Shown in pieces: positions 15,701-22,633 of a stretch of 25,228 nucleotides of DNA. The notes beneath the pieces are model-generated. The model was not told where the DNA came from. It was given only the letters and a program-made list of their open reading frames with translations, and searched no databases. Numbering within the stretch: the stretch's first letter is position 1; the number at the start of each line of letters is the position of its first letter. This DNA comes from a virus, in the IMG/VR virus record IMGVR_UViG_3300025121_000137, positions 1 to 25,228 of that record; one strand, 5' to 3'. A program made the position numbers and the translations under genes.

Positions 15701-16905
15701 CCAATAGACAAAAAGCCGCCCTTTTCCACCCATAAAAGATCCAGCGATTTATCTACGTCTTCACCTGGGTGCTCTAAGCCTAGTGTGAGCAGCCCCTCAA
15801 CAGCCTTAGCATGAAGGGTCTCGTCAGATCGCGTGTGCGCCTCTATATGCTGCTGAAGGTAAAAGGCTGGAAGTGGTAGCCCTTTAAGTGGCGAAGTATG
15901 CTTGATTTGCCGTCGCTCGAACTCCGCCGCCACCTTATCGTGGTAACCTTCTATATCTTCAGAGCTCCAGTCACCGAAACATTCCCCCGAAGCCAGGCGA
16001 TTATGTGCTGAGTGGGCATAAAAATGTGCTCCAACCAGATCCTCCATGGAGAGTTTAGTCAGATCCTCATCGCGTTGGAACTTAGCCAGTTTTCTTGTAA
16101 AAGGAACCAACGGAAGTTCTACAAGAGGGGGCTCAAAAGCTGTTATATTTCTAGCTGGAATAAACTCTAAACCTAAATTTTCAGCAAACCACGCATCAGT
16201 ATCTTTATCACCTGCAAAGAACGAATGTACCAATGAGATCTGGTACTGCTCTGCCAACTCCCAACCAAGAGTAGGATGAGGTTTTCGCTCTAAAGAATGA
16301 ACATCCCCCGTGGCAACTCTTACATCATCAAGAGCGCCCGCGCCTAACTGCTCCTGCATAGCCCGATAGCCGTCCCAAAACTGCTCCTCGGTTATGGTCC
16401 CCAGGGCAATACCTGACTGATTGGTCACGCCCAAGAGGGCATATCCACGGTCTCGCCAAAATTTAAGGGCCGCTGCTACCCCAGGCAGTATCTGGACCTC
16501 GCTGGCAGAACGAGGAAAAGGTAGATCACCCGTTGAACGACGAAGCGTTCCGTCTAAATCTACGAATAGCGCGGCATGCTGAGGGGCATAGGCCATATAA
16601 TCGACTAAATCGCCAGCCCCCTGACTTGCCACTAACTGATCTTCCAGACCGCTGGCAGCTTTAATGGCATAGACAAAGATAGACCGACCCTTAAAAATCT
16701 CGTCAGTCAGACCAACCTCTGCTTTGAGCTTTTTTATCTGACTCTTGGAGAGCTGACGCCCTGGGCCTAACTCAACCTCAGCCCGTACAACCCCCTCGTT
16801 AATCAGGCCATAAACTCCGGGCTCTAGATCTTTATGAAAAGGTAGCAAGGGCTGCCCGTCTAAAATAGCGTCTATTATCGACTGAGGTAAGATTATTCCT
16901 CTCAT
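12790..16905 (-). CDS. DNA end-repair polyprotein: HAD phosphatase, NTase-like, ATP-dependent ligase, LigD-type 3'-phosphoesterase
   Basis: A 1371-residue multidomain protein. (1) 1-90: alpha/beta domain, perhaps ASCH/PUA-like. (2) 110-255: HAD phosphatase of the GmhB/PNKP-3'-phosphatase type with FVDLDGT (D116, D118), TNQSG (161), RKPHP (K208) and GDKDTD (232). (3) 286-341: helical His-rich unit shared with the upstream gene. (4) 430-510: GGVVNRKTTKGDVDIHL, reminiscent of nucleotidyltransferases. (5) 560-740: ligase adenylation domain with K566-Y-D-G, LDVEIEMW, VFDIMHDG, EGVVAK (712-717), WVKYHKA; then an OB-like fold to about 830. (6) 980-1140: 3'-phosphoesterase domain (VIQRHF...HMDLRME; H990, H997, D999, R1001). 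(7) 1235-1371: possible second, degenerate phosphoesterase copy ending IRLDGESINGVFDLARTDAGTW. Together these would clean 3' ends and seal nicks. ATG 16905 has GGAG 5 nt upstream. Lying between portal and protease, it may be packaged (inference). Confidence 0.88.
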   Translation of the reverse strand: MRGIILPQSIIDAILDGQPLLPFHKDLEPGVYGLINEGVVRAEVELGPGRQLSKSQIKKLKAEVGLTDEIFKGRSIFVYAIKAASGLEDQLVASQGAGDLVDYMAYAPQHAALFVDLDGTLRRSTGDLPFPRSASEVQILPGVAAALKFWRDRGYALLGVTNQSGIALGTITEEQFWDGYRAMQEQLGAGALDDVRVATGDVHSLERKPHPTLGWELAEQYQISLVHSFFAGDKDTDAWFAENLGLEFIPARNITAFEPPLVELPLVPFTRKLAKFQRDEDLTKLSMEDLVGAHFYAHSAHNRLASGECFGDWSSEDIEGYHDKVAAEFERRQIKHTSPLKGLPLPAFYLQQHIEAHTRSDETLHAKAVEGLLTLGLEHPGEDVDKSLDLLWVEKGGFLSIGSSGVEMSEDEVAVDQVLNAFSGKQALLRRPLVSLTGGVVNRKTTKGDVDIHLNYNADELGDRLDYLLKWRLLRALPPDIAKKVHFIHDGEDHGPIGPHVPLYSLALEPIPPEQIQMSLNKSASPGVFFRMAKPLRPSKESEAQTMDSFVQYFQGKQGPWEITKKYDGVHGQIHVGKKIYTEEGRDITAKLPSIMKTFEDVFPGAILDVEIEMWTGRTHLPRVQVAGYLSSKAVDDSRVVVTVFDIMHDGQKDVTGLPLSDRRQILATRPWPQSTMGIPSAGVNLAPVINVSGAEELGKNTKQISRMPGSEGVVAKLMSSVFPEGNETNDWVKYHKAAWVTAVVIEAIPTKNGAFTHRYGLVRGGKKMMNQPVKAGAYSVYELGRTFASKEKMTPGSLFTLEFETLNYVETDQGVEASLWAPRPVKNIAPKDAPDSVGAAMKIAESIGVLSGGSAEDRADLDLALTPALKSLPQISSGSYLQLSDEIFSLAPAVDAVALCQSFKDAGAICELPVGKSDGITSSSFPEGAALQPSQGYQENEEPSQWVSDWLKEHGVADNKLPRSKADETDLYLSNPSDDKVYRYVIQRHFRGKTEHMDLRMEHGQNYLIGWTIADLIQGAIAEPILTLDAARRVSQNAFKVDLGSGEFVTRPPQPGHDEGVRAEIIARRKKAIPPHWLEYEGVVPPRKEDPDSPGATKEYPGVYLIADKGEASFGAQKADFHEYFLTGKLQGRLIFRQLATDAIKRIVPAADADFRSELAWLCIQPEDQEPYVLSARAINQKWMPPQGVSALPPWVKERVPDDLRYWEEANPEKAREMRDALREQNLEFTKGQKEHEFRWSVQRQIYQGSLSVREGPTLTQWHLSLQNGRKEHFVGEGPNPFKSIEGSLILTDDYPWDKMFFEGVAPPGSELNDTKETRSLIRLWDHGHGEWIEDGSEHKKIRLDGESINGVFDLARTDAGTWRIRRDNA
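15883..16050 (-). repeat. His-rich helical unit (third copy of the 16908-17309 repeat)
   Basis: Residues about 286-341 of the polyprotein (MEDLVGAHFYAHSAHNRL, then GDWSSEDIEGYHDKVAAEF, then IKHTSPL) follow the same pattern as the two repeats in the neighbouring small protein: H..LH..Y..L, W....I..EH, HESP. Confidence 0.7.
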
Positions 16906-16907
16906 AA

Positions 16908-17309
16908 CTACTCCATCGGTGACTCGTGCTCCATGCCTCGGCCGGTCATCTGCGCCACCACATCATCATGCTCGGTGATCAGCTGATCGATCGTCCACCC
17001 TGTACCCACTAGACCAGCGGACAATTTAGAGTAGAGGCTATGAAGATTTGAATGTAGATGCAAAAGCTCGCTGTCGTTCAACCCCTCTATATCAAAGCGA
17101 GTATGGCTGCTCTTATCTGGCCGGCCCGTCTCAATAGGCGACTCGTGTTTAACTCCTTGGCGCAGGAGGGCAGCGGCCGTTTTCTCATGCTCACGCTTGA
17201 TCTTTTCTTCAGTCCAGTCAGCCTGCTTAAGGCCCTGCTGCAGCCGCCCATAAATTGTGTGCAGCACGGCGTGATACCGCGCCAAGTCTGAGCTAGCCTT
17301 CCAAATCAT
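16908..17309 (-). CDS. Two-repeat His-rich helical protein (133 aa)
   Basis: No family recognised, but the internal structure is clear. Two tandem ~54-residue repeats: first, residues about 7-60 (DLARYHAVLHTIYGRLQQG, DWTEEKIKREHEK, GVKHESPIE); second, about 79-133 (ELLHLHSNLHSLYSKLSAG, GWTIDQLITEHDD, GMEHESPME). Conserved positions are H-x2-L-H, a Trp, E-H and a terminal H-E-S-P. The His/Glu placement could bind a metal. The next gene downstream, the DNA repair polyprotein, carries a third copy, suggesting the two proteins share a partner or assemble together. ATG at 17309 overlaps the portal stop by 17 nt, with GAGG 9 nt upstream; its stop is followed 2 nt later by the polyprotein ATG. Confidence 0.8.
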   Translation of the reverse strand: MIWKASSDLARYHAVLHTIYGRLQQGLKQADWTEEKIKREHEKTAAALLRQGVKHESPIETGRPDKSSHTRFDIEGLNDSELLHLHSNLHSLYSKLSAGLVGTGWTIDQLITEHDDVVAQMTGRGMEHESPME

Positions 17310-18801
17310 CAGCTCGATCCTCCGCGTCCTCTAAGAATTGCGTTAGTTCCTGCAACGAACTATTAACATCCTCAACAAGTTGCGGGCCCAGCTGGACAGC
17401 TTTAGTACGAATCAGAGTTTGCAACAGACTGAAGGGCACAGAGGCCCAGGCCTCACCCTCATAGGGAGGCATGTCAAAGCCCAGCGTTTTTTCCAGCCAG
17501 CGTCTAAGATCCAGCGGGCTTAAAGCGCCACCGGGCATCATCCTCTGGAGGATCTTGGCGTCATCTAATGGGTCAGTTACCTTGGGTCGAATAAGTTCTA
17601 GAACCGCATGCTGCGCACCCAAGTCTCGTGTAATAGTAGAATTGATTCTGTGCTCAAGAGACTGAATAGACGGGCCAAACTCTTGCTGGCTAACCAATCG
17701 CAAAAGAATAGCCGCACTAGCACGGTTAGCGCTTCCTTCTGTACCTAAGTGAAGTTCAGATAAACCAAACGCCTCCCTCAACTCCTGATTATTGGCGTCA
17801 GTATATTTAGTAAACGAAGCGTCGTCTGTTGACCCTACCGTCAGAGGCTCCAAAGTAATAGTGGGGGGTTTTCCAACCGCCTGACCAGCCTTCGCCTGCA
17901 GAACAACGACTCGATGGCTTAGTGCTGAACCTTTAGCCGAGGCAGAGAAAATCTCAGTTAGGCGATCAACACTTGCTTGATTCAAATAACCGCCACCCGA
18001 GATGATAACGGCCATTCGAGGTACGGCGTCATTTTTGAAAAACGCCACGTTTCGTTGAGCAGCAGCCCTATTACCAGCTACTGCACACTCCGAGGCGAAT
18101 ATTTTGGGGTAGCCATAATAGGTCCCTGTAGGGTTATAATCAGCGAAATGAATCACCTCGCTGGCATGGTCACCAAGTTTAAGTGATTTAAGTTTACGTC
18201 CACTTACAAACTCTCCGCTGCGGCAGTCCATAATTCTCGGATCACCATAACGCTTGAAGTAGACGTAATCGTTCTGACCAAGAGAACGCTGCACAAATCC
18301 TTGAAGATCTGAGCGTAAGCGCATGGTAATACCAGGTAGATGCCAGAGGCCATTAGGCGACCCCTTCATATCTCGCTGCACCTCGAGGTATCCATTACCA
18401 ATAGTGTCGTGATCAATCCACATCTTAACGAGTATCTCAGGGAGGGATTCTTCCACGAAGAGCTTAGACTGAACACGCATGTGGGGGTGTCCGTAAAAGT
18501 CTTTTAATAACTCAACCTCCCGACGCACTTCTCGTTTAAGGCTCTCTGGAGTTTTTTTATCCAGCTGGATAGTCGACATAATTTTCCAGCCCTGACCAGC
18601 CACGTTTCTGGCATATGTGCGGGCGAGCTGGCTATATCGCGTTGAGTACAGCACCATATCTGCCCAGAGATAGATATCAAAGGCAGGCTCCATAACAAGC
18701 CCGCCCTTATATAATTCATCAAACGGATCTTGAAGTTGACGAGAGCCACTAATCCGCTCGGTAGGGGTCTGCTCCCCCACCAACACTGCCTCGACATCCA
18801 T
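17293..18801 (-). CDS. Portal protein (502 aa)
   Basis: Head portal through which DNA is packaged and ejected. It has features of the HK97-gp3/SPP1-type portal superfamily: N-terminal DPFDELYKGGLVMEPAFDIYLWADMVLYSTRYSQLARTYARNVAGQGWKI; a core with GNGYLEVQRDMKG and LPGITMRLRSD; EVIHFADYNPTGTYYGYPKIFASECAVAGNRAAAQRNVAFFKNDAVPRMAVIISGG; and the stem/clip helices with a conserved FGLSELHLGTEGSANRASAAI followed by LEHRINSTI. Start: ATG at 18801 has AAGGAG with a 7-nt spacer; the frame is open 21 codons further upstream but without a comparable site. The first 53 nt overlap the end of the zinc-ribbon gene. It lies directly downstream of the terminase, as usual. Confidence 0.92.
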   Translation of the reverse strand: MDVEAVLVGEQTPTERISGSRQLQDPFDELYKGGLVMEPAFDIYLWADMVLYSTRYSQLARTYARNVAGQGWKIMSTIQLDKKTPESLKREVRREVELLKDFYGHPHMRVQSKLFVEESLPEILVKMWIDHDTIGNGYLEVQRDMKGSPNGLWHLPGITMRLRSDLQGFVQRSLGQNDYVYFKRYGDPRIMDCRSGEFVSGRKLKSLKLGDHASEVIHFADYNPTGTYYGYPKIFASECAVAGNRAAAQRNVAFFKNDAVPRMAVIISGGGYLNQASVDRLTEIFSASAKGSALSHRVVVLQAKAGQAVGKPPTITLEPLTVGSTDDASFTKYTDANNQELREAFGLSELHLGTEGSANRASAAILLRLVSQQEFGPSIQSLEHRINSTITRDLGAQHAVLELIRPKVTDPLDDAKILQRMMPGGALSPLDLRRWLEKTLGFDMPPYEGEAWASVPFSLLQTLIRTKAVQLGPQLVEDVNSSLQELTQFLEDAEDRADDLEG

Positions 18802-18985
18802 AGCACAACTCCTTAGAGGGAACCTCTCTGGGTCCTCCACATTGGGCACACAGCGTCGCCACAAAAGGGCTTAACCAAGGTGGCCTCTCCCAGCCAGTGA
18901 AGTCTGGTGGGGAACAATAGGTGCGGGCGCAGTCATCGGGTTTTCGATACCGGCACGTTAGGCACCGAAAAGACGAGGCACTCAA
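18749..18985 (-). CDS. Small zinc-ribbon protein between terminase and portal (78 aa)
   Basis: Short cysteine-rich protein with eight cysteines in two groups: C-L-T-C, then C and C (about residues 8-24), and C-A-Q-C with C-Y-G-C (about 46-64). This suggests one or two zinc ribbons. It starts at TTG 18985, with GGAGG 6 nt upstream, inside the terminase coding sequence, and ends inside the portal gene, so it exactly bridges the 131-nt gap between them. Role unknown. The rare start codon and the heavy overlaps leave some doubt, but the paired cysteines and the Shine-Dalgarno support it. Confidence 0.62.
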   Translation of the reverse strand: MSASSFRCLTCRYRKPDDCARTYCSPPDFTGWERPPWLSPFVATLCAQCGGPREVPSKELCYGCRGSVGGGADPYRAD

Positions 18986-20732
18986 GCTCCACCTCCGGTT
19001 CCATAATCTCTATCTCTCCCAGCTCGTTATGACAGGTCCAGGCCACCCCAGCCGTTGTATCCGCCAGATCTTTGGTACCTGGTTTACCCTCATCATCCAC
19101 TTTGGGGTGATCTACCTTCCCAGTGCCGGGATTAATAACTAAATTAAACAACTCATTCAAAAGAACTGGACAGTACGGAACGTCCATTCGACTGGTGGCA
19201 AACAACTGGCGCAAATAATTGTGCGCATCGCCTGTCCGATCAACAGACTGCCGTTCTGCCCGGACACCATTCTTACTACACAGTTGAATCATGTACGCCG
19301 ATTGAAAACCGTCAAACGTTACTATATGGACCTGACGCTCCTGGGCAACCTGATAAATCACCTCCATGACTCGATCAAGTTCCAGCTCTTCACCGCGCAT
19401 CTCTGCTCGCATTCTGATGGCAAAATCCAAGGCAACGAGGGGGATTTTCTCCATAACTCCGTCAGCCGTCTCCTGCATCTCCACCCCTCTTGGAAAACCG
19501 CAGGCAATAGAGGCCCAGTCCCCAGTCCGTTTCTCGGTAGTCTTACCTAAACCTAGATCTACGTGAAGAACACGAGGGTTTTCATCTGGCAGAAGCTTCA
19601 TCTCTGGGGTTTTGTCTTTCCCCAGGCGGAGCTCTTCGGGATTAAGACTGTCTCGGCAGGGATAACGATTGATCCAGGGGCCATAGAGACGGAGCTGATC
19701 AGATACGGCGATACCTACCCAATCCTGTAAAAAACCCTTAATGTCTCCCTGTGCTTCTTCAAGATAGGAGAGCTTGTCAGGTTCTTGAATATTTGGCACA
19801 GAGACAATACGATGGCCTTTAACTCTAGGAAGAATAGTTTCTCGCATCCTCTGAGGAACGAGTAATACGCGCTCGTGGCCGGGAACATTCTCGTCCAGCT
19901 TACTGACGATCTTTGGCTGCACACTCTTTGTGCCTACATCAATAAAGAACCAATACTTGGCCGATTGCTTACGGATACTCCAGCGCGTCCTATCAATTAC
20001 AAGGTCGGCCTCAGCGGCCATCCTTTCGGTATAACTATTCCAAGTCGTAGCAGAGGACGCCAGCACTACTTGGTAGCAGTCCTCGATACCTATTCTGGAC
20101 TTCATACGACGAATGGCCTCAGCCACCACGTCGTCCACCGAGTCTACGTCCTTACCACCCCAGAAATTGACCTCATCAAAGTAAGCCTGCCAAAAATCCT
20201 CACTGATGGCAGCATCAACAGTAGAAGGAAGCGGAGTAATAACAAACGAGCCAGTAGCACCAAAAACTAGTTTATTATTGATGCGATCATTAGGTGGATG
20301 CTTCTCTCTAAACCAGGGGGAGGACATTATGTTTCGACGTAACCTCTGATATCCCACGTCCTTTGCTTTGGACAGTTTGGATGAGAAAAACCCGATTACG
20401 ATAGTAGAGGTCTCAGGTAAACCAAAAGAACGGGGGGGAGAGGCATAGCGAAGGCGGTCATAAGCTCTGTAACAGCACAAACCCTCAAAGGTTGCTGTCT
20501 TTCCGGTACCTGTGCCACCTTTTATAACGATAATCTTAGGGTGCGGCTTGTGGTTAACGATCCGGGTAATGTCCTCTTTTACCCCAGGCCACAGGGAGCT
20601 AGCGAGATATCCAGAGTAATAAGGATCCTCAAGCCACTGCTCGACAGGAACCTTCTCTTCTAACTCTGTTGAGGTGTCTAGCCACTGTGAAAACTGGCTA
20701 AAGACTTCCTCTGCTGTCTTAGGTTTTCTCAT
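18933..20732 (-). CDS. Terminase large subunit (599 aa)
   Basis: Packaging motor ATPase and nuclease. ATPase part: Walker A KGGTGTGKT (about residues 71-79), Walker B AYFDEVNF (183-190) and coupling motif VVLASSATT (222-230). Nuclease part with RNase H fold: LHVDLGLG (D392), VTFDGFQSAY (D474) and KDLADTTAGVAWT (D555/D558) supply the metal-binding acidic residues. Length is normal. The ATG at 20732 overlaps the upstream gene by 14 nt with no strong Shine-Dalgarno, so translational coupling is likely. The gene precedes the portal as expected. Confidence 0.93.
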   Translation of the reverse strand: MRKPKTAEEVFSQFSQWLDTSTELEEKVPVEQWLEDPYYSGYLASSLWPGVKEDITRIVNHKPHPKIIVIKGGTGTGKTATFEGLCCYRAYDRLRYASPPRSFGLPETSTIVIGFFSSKLSKAKDVGYQRLRRNIMSSPWFREKHPPNDRINNKLVFGATGSFVITPLPSTVDAAISEDFWQAYFDEVNFWGGKDVDSVDDVVAEAIRRMKSRIGIEDCYQVVLASSATTWNSYTERMAAEADLVIDRTRWSIRKQSAKYWFFIDVGTKSVQPKIVSKLDENVPGHERVLLVPQRMRETILPRVKGHRIVSVPNIQEPDKLSYLEEAQGDIKGFLQDWVGIAVSDQLRLYGPWINRYPCRDSLNPEELRLGKDKTPEMKLLPDENPRVLHVDLGLGKTTEKRTGDWASIACGFPRGVEMQETADGVMEKIPLVALDFAIRMRAEMRGEELELDRVMEVIYQVAQERQVHIVTFDGFQSAYMIQLCSKNGVRAERQSVDRTGDAHNYLRQLFATSRMDVPYCPVLLNELFNLVINPGTGKVDHPKVDDEGKPGTKDLADTTAGVAWTCHNELGEIEIMEPEVELECLVFSVPNVPVSKTR

Positions 20733-21084
20733 TAGATACCGTCGAAATCAGCACTGGCAATTCGTATTCCTTCAGAAGGAGGGCAACGGACGTAGATATC
20801 TCTTTAATGACCTTAGGATCCTTGATGTGCATTCGTAAAGCCATAGTCAACTTGTAGAGGAAGGAGCCCAGCCGCTCGACGGTGAACTGACCCGCACGAT
20901 CCTTCTTGCCTTGTATTGCGGTCCGACTCGCCTCTATCATAATCTTGAGGCGCTGACGTAAATCCAGCTCCTCCCGATCTGCGTCAAAGGCCTCTTCGAT
21001 CACCTGAGCCATAAGCCGGATCTCCGGATCTAAGGACATGTCGATATCCACAGGGACTCGATGATACCAGTTCGGTGTAGCCAT
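20719..21084 (-). CDS. Possible small terminase subunit (121 aa)
   Basis: First gene of the leftward operon, directly upstream of the large terminase and overlapping it by 14 nt, the usual place of the small terminase. The sequence is largely helical (RLMAQVIEEAFDADREELDLRQRLKIMIEASRTAI, FLYKLTMALRMHIKDPKVIKEISTSVALLLKEY) and could oligomerise, but I see no clear helix-turn-helix DNA-binding motif, so the function is positional inference. ATG 21084 has only a weak, distant AAGGGCGG upstream, consistent with its lying about 50 nt downstream of the promoter. Confidence 0.75.
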   Translation of the reverse strand: MATPNWYHRVPVDIDMSLDPEIRLMAQVIEEAFDADREELDLRQRLKIMIEASRTAIQGKKDRAGQFTVERLGSFLYKLTMALRMHIKDPKVIKEISTSVALLLKEYELPVLISTVSNEKT

Positions 21085-21139
21085 TCTGAAATTAGCCGCC
21101 CTTTCTAAAGCTGACGTGCGTTTTTCTCCTACTTGTCCT

Positions 21140-21168
21140 ACAATAGCTGACCAAGGTACCTATGTCAA
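21140..21168 (-). promoter_or_regulatory. Sigma-70 promoter of the structural operon
   Basis: On the minus strand TTGACA (21163-21168), a 17-nt spacer, then TATTGT (21140-21145); transcription would begin near 21133, giving a ~50-nt leader before ATG 21084. The spacer holds the palindrome AGGTACCT (21154-21161). It lies in the short gap between the divergent operons. A perfect -35 and optimal spacing make it the best leftward promoter in the window. Confidence 0.75.
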
Positions 21169-21192
21169 CCACTGTAAATAAGGAAGTGATAA

Positions 21193-21444
21193 ATGAACCC
21201 AGATATCGACCTGTCCCGCGTGCCCCCCGAGGCTATGGATGCCCTCACAAAGAGCCTGCAACAGCAGCGCTCTCCCTGGCTGATTAACATAGATAAAGGT
21301 AAAGCTTATTTAGTCCATAAAGAGAATAAGGACGCGCCACGTATCCTACTAAGTCGTAATCGGCCGTGCCCCCTCTGTGAGTCGGGAAAGAAATTCAAGG
21401 ACTGTTGTGTAAGTCGTCTTGGTCTACCTTCCAGAAAGTCTTGA
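21193..21444 (+). CDS. Small SEC-C-like zinc-binding protein (83 aa)
   Basis: The C-terminal CPLCESGKKFKDCC (about residues 60-73) is a SEC-C type zinc motif (C-x-C-x8-C-[CH] class, here with C-P-L-C spacing), followed by a short basic tail. The N-terminal part has a short helix (EAMDALTKSLQQQ) and WLINIDKGKAYLVHK strands. SEC-C motifs serve as zinc-bound protein or nucleic-acid contact modules. ATG 21193 has AAGGA 8 nt upstream. First gene of the rightward block; the next gene's promoter overlaps its stop codon. Confidence 0.8.
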   Translation: MNPDIDLSRVPPEAMDALTKSLQQQRSPWLINIDKGKAYLVHKENKDAPRILLSRNRPCPLCESGKKFKDCCVSRLGLPSRKS

Positions 21445-21469
21445 CAACTATCAACGGTCGATCTATCTT
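21441..21469 (+). promoter_or_regulatory. Sigma-70 promoter with overlapping dyad
   Basis: TTGACA (21441-21446), 17-nt spacer, TATCTT (21464-21469); start expected near 21476. An inverted repeat TCTATC-TTCTAG-GATAGA (21462-21479) covers the -10 box and start point, where a repressor would block initiation; operator function is inferred. The promoter would drive the genes from 21525 on. Confidence 0.68.
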
Positions 21470-21524
21470 CTAGGATAGAAGGCGGCCGAATAAATCCCCG
21501 CCAAAAACTATCAGGAGAATAGCC

Positions 21525-21737
21525 GTGTCACCATTAGTTACAGATCTTACCATTCAGCCTTTGACTGACCAACTGTCCCCTCATGCATGGATCCGCAAGG
21601 TAGCGAGGCTCATGTTAGCAGGCGTCCTTACCAACGACGACGATATTACTGTAAAGCATGAAAAGGGCTGCCCGATGGTATGTGGCGGATTCTGCAGCTG
21701 CAACCCCACCATAACTAAGGATGGAGAAATAAACTGA
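21525..21737 (+). CDS. Small cysteine-containing protein (70 aa)
   Basis: Not recognised. A helical segment (LSPHAWIRKVARLMLAGVLT) is followed by a short cysteine cluster CPMVCGGFCSCN (about residues 50-61), which may hold a metal. It starts at GTG 21525 with AGGAG 7 nt upstream, and its TGA overlaps the next start codon by 1 nt (TGATG). It is the first gene after the 21441-21469 promoter. Confidence 0.7.
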   Translation: MSPLVTDLTIQPLTDQLSPHAWIRKVARLMLAGVLTNDDDITVKHEKGCPMVCGGFCSCNPTITKDGEIN

Positions 21738-22324
21738 TGAATAGAACAAGACTGATGAGCGAGGCCGATGAAAAAAGGTTAGCGGAGGATGCAGAAAAAC
21801 TCACGGCTCCGCAGCTTGCTGAAAAATATGCCTGTGGACTTAGCACGGTGTACCGCATTTTCCGACAGCATGGGATAGGCCATCGGCACCGAGGGGGCGA
21901 GCGTAAGCCCATTGATGTTGAGAAAGCGCTAGCCCTTCGGGCGAAAGGGTTAGACGCCACAAAAATTGCCAAAAAGCTGGGGGTCTGGGTACAGAGCGTT
22001 CAACGAGTTTTTCAAAAAGTCGATGGGCAGGAGCACCAAAGAAAAAGAAAAAAGACACGGCTTCCTATAGGTGAGATCCAAAATGATAGGTATAAAGGCC
22101 TAACAACTCTGGAGCTAGCAGAAAAATATAAAGCAAGTCAGTCAGGTATCAAAGCGCTGCTTAGGAGGGAAAATTGTTATATAGACTATGGCTGCCCTGA
22201 TGCAGAAGACGTTTGGCGCCTCCGAGCCGAAGGGCTAACCCGTATAAAAATTGCTGAGCAGCTGGGCTGCTCTTTATCCACAGTTGACCGCCGTCTCAGG
22301 GAAAAGAAAAAGAAAGAGAAATAG
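21737..22324 (+). CDS. Protein with four helix-turn-helix units (195 aa)
   Basis: Likely DNA-binding protein made almost wholly of helix-turn-helix motifs of the resolvase/HTH_38 kind. Units: 1, LTAPQLAEKYACGLSTVYRIF (about 22-42); 2, LRAKGLDATKIAKKLGVWVQSVQRVF (about 67-92); 3, LTTLELAEKYKASQSGIKALL (about 121-141); 4, LRAEGLTRIKIAEQLGCSLSTVDRRL (about 162-187). Units 1 and 3 resemble each other (LAEKY), as do 2 and 4 (LRA-GL, KIA--LG), so the protein looks like a duplicated two-motif block. Basic linkers (RKRKK; KKKKEK at the C-terminus) suit DNA contact. No catalytic domain is present. It may regulate the divergent promoters or bind the repeats at the right end (inference). ATG 21737 has GGAG 10 nt upstream. 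Confidence 0.85.
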   Translation: MNRTRLMSEADEKRLAEDAEKLTAPQLAEKYACGLSTVYRIFRQHGIGHRHRGGERKPIDVEKALALRAKGLDATKIAKKLGVWVQSVQRVFQKVDGQEHQRKRKKTRLPIGEIQNDRYKGLTTLELAEKYKASQSGIKALLRRENCYIDYGCPDAEDVWRLRAEGLTRIKIAEQLGCSLSTVDRRLREKKKKEK

Positions 22325-22348
22325 CTCTAAGGCTCTACGAGGTAAGAG

Positions 22349-22633
22349 ATGTTGTGTTGTACCCGCTGTGGCACTCATGCAGTAACCTCAGCATGTGATT
22401 GCCGGCCATTTTGGTGTACGATCAATGAAGGCGTGGGGTTAAAAGTTTGGGCGCGGTCACCCTCTGAGGCAGCAGAGGCAGCTGCCAATAAACACTTCAC
22501 CCAGCTTCAAGCTAAAGAACTTGAGCCGTATATAATGGTCACACATGACATAACGGCGGATATTTTCTGGAACGTTTATATCCTGCCGAGAGTAAAAATA
22601 AGTTACCACGTCGAAGGCTGCACGGAGGTTTAA
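22349..22633 (+). CDS. Small zinc-ribbon-like protein (94 aa)
   Basis: Not recognised. The N-terminus MLCCTRCGTHAVTSACDC carries C-x2-C and C-x-C pairs, probably a metal site. The rest is a small alpha/beta part (EAAEAAANKHFTQLQ helix, FWNVYILPRVKISYHVEG strands). ATG 22349 is preceded by GAGGTAAGAG, resembling the capsid/sheath leaders. It ends in TAATG with the next gene. Confidence 0.72.
   Translation: MLCCTRCGTHAVTSACDCRPFWCTINEGVGLKVWARSPSEAAEAAANKHFTQLQAKELEPYIMVTHDITADIFWNVYILPRVKISYHVEGCTEV

Noticed and set aside
18802-18864. Upstream start for the portal gene (21 more codons)
   Set aside because: ATG 18801 has AAGGAG with ideal spacing; the extension is unconserved-looking and overlaps the zinc-ribbon gene.
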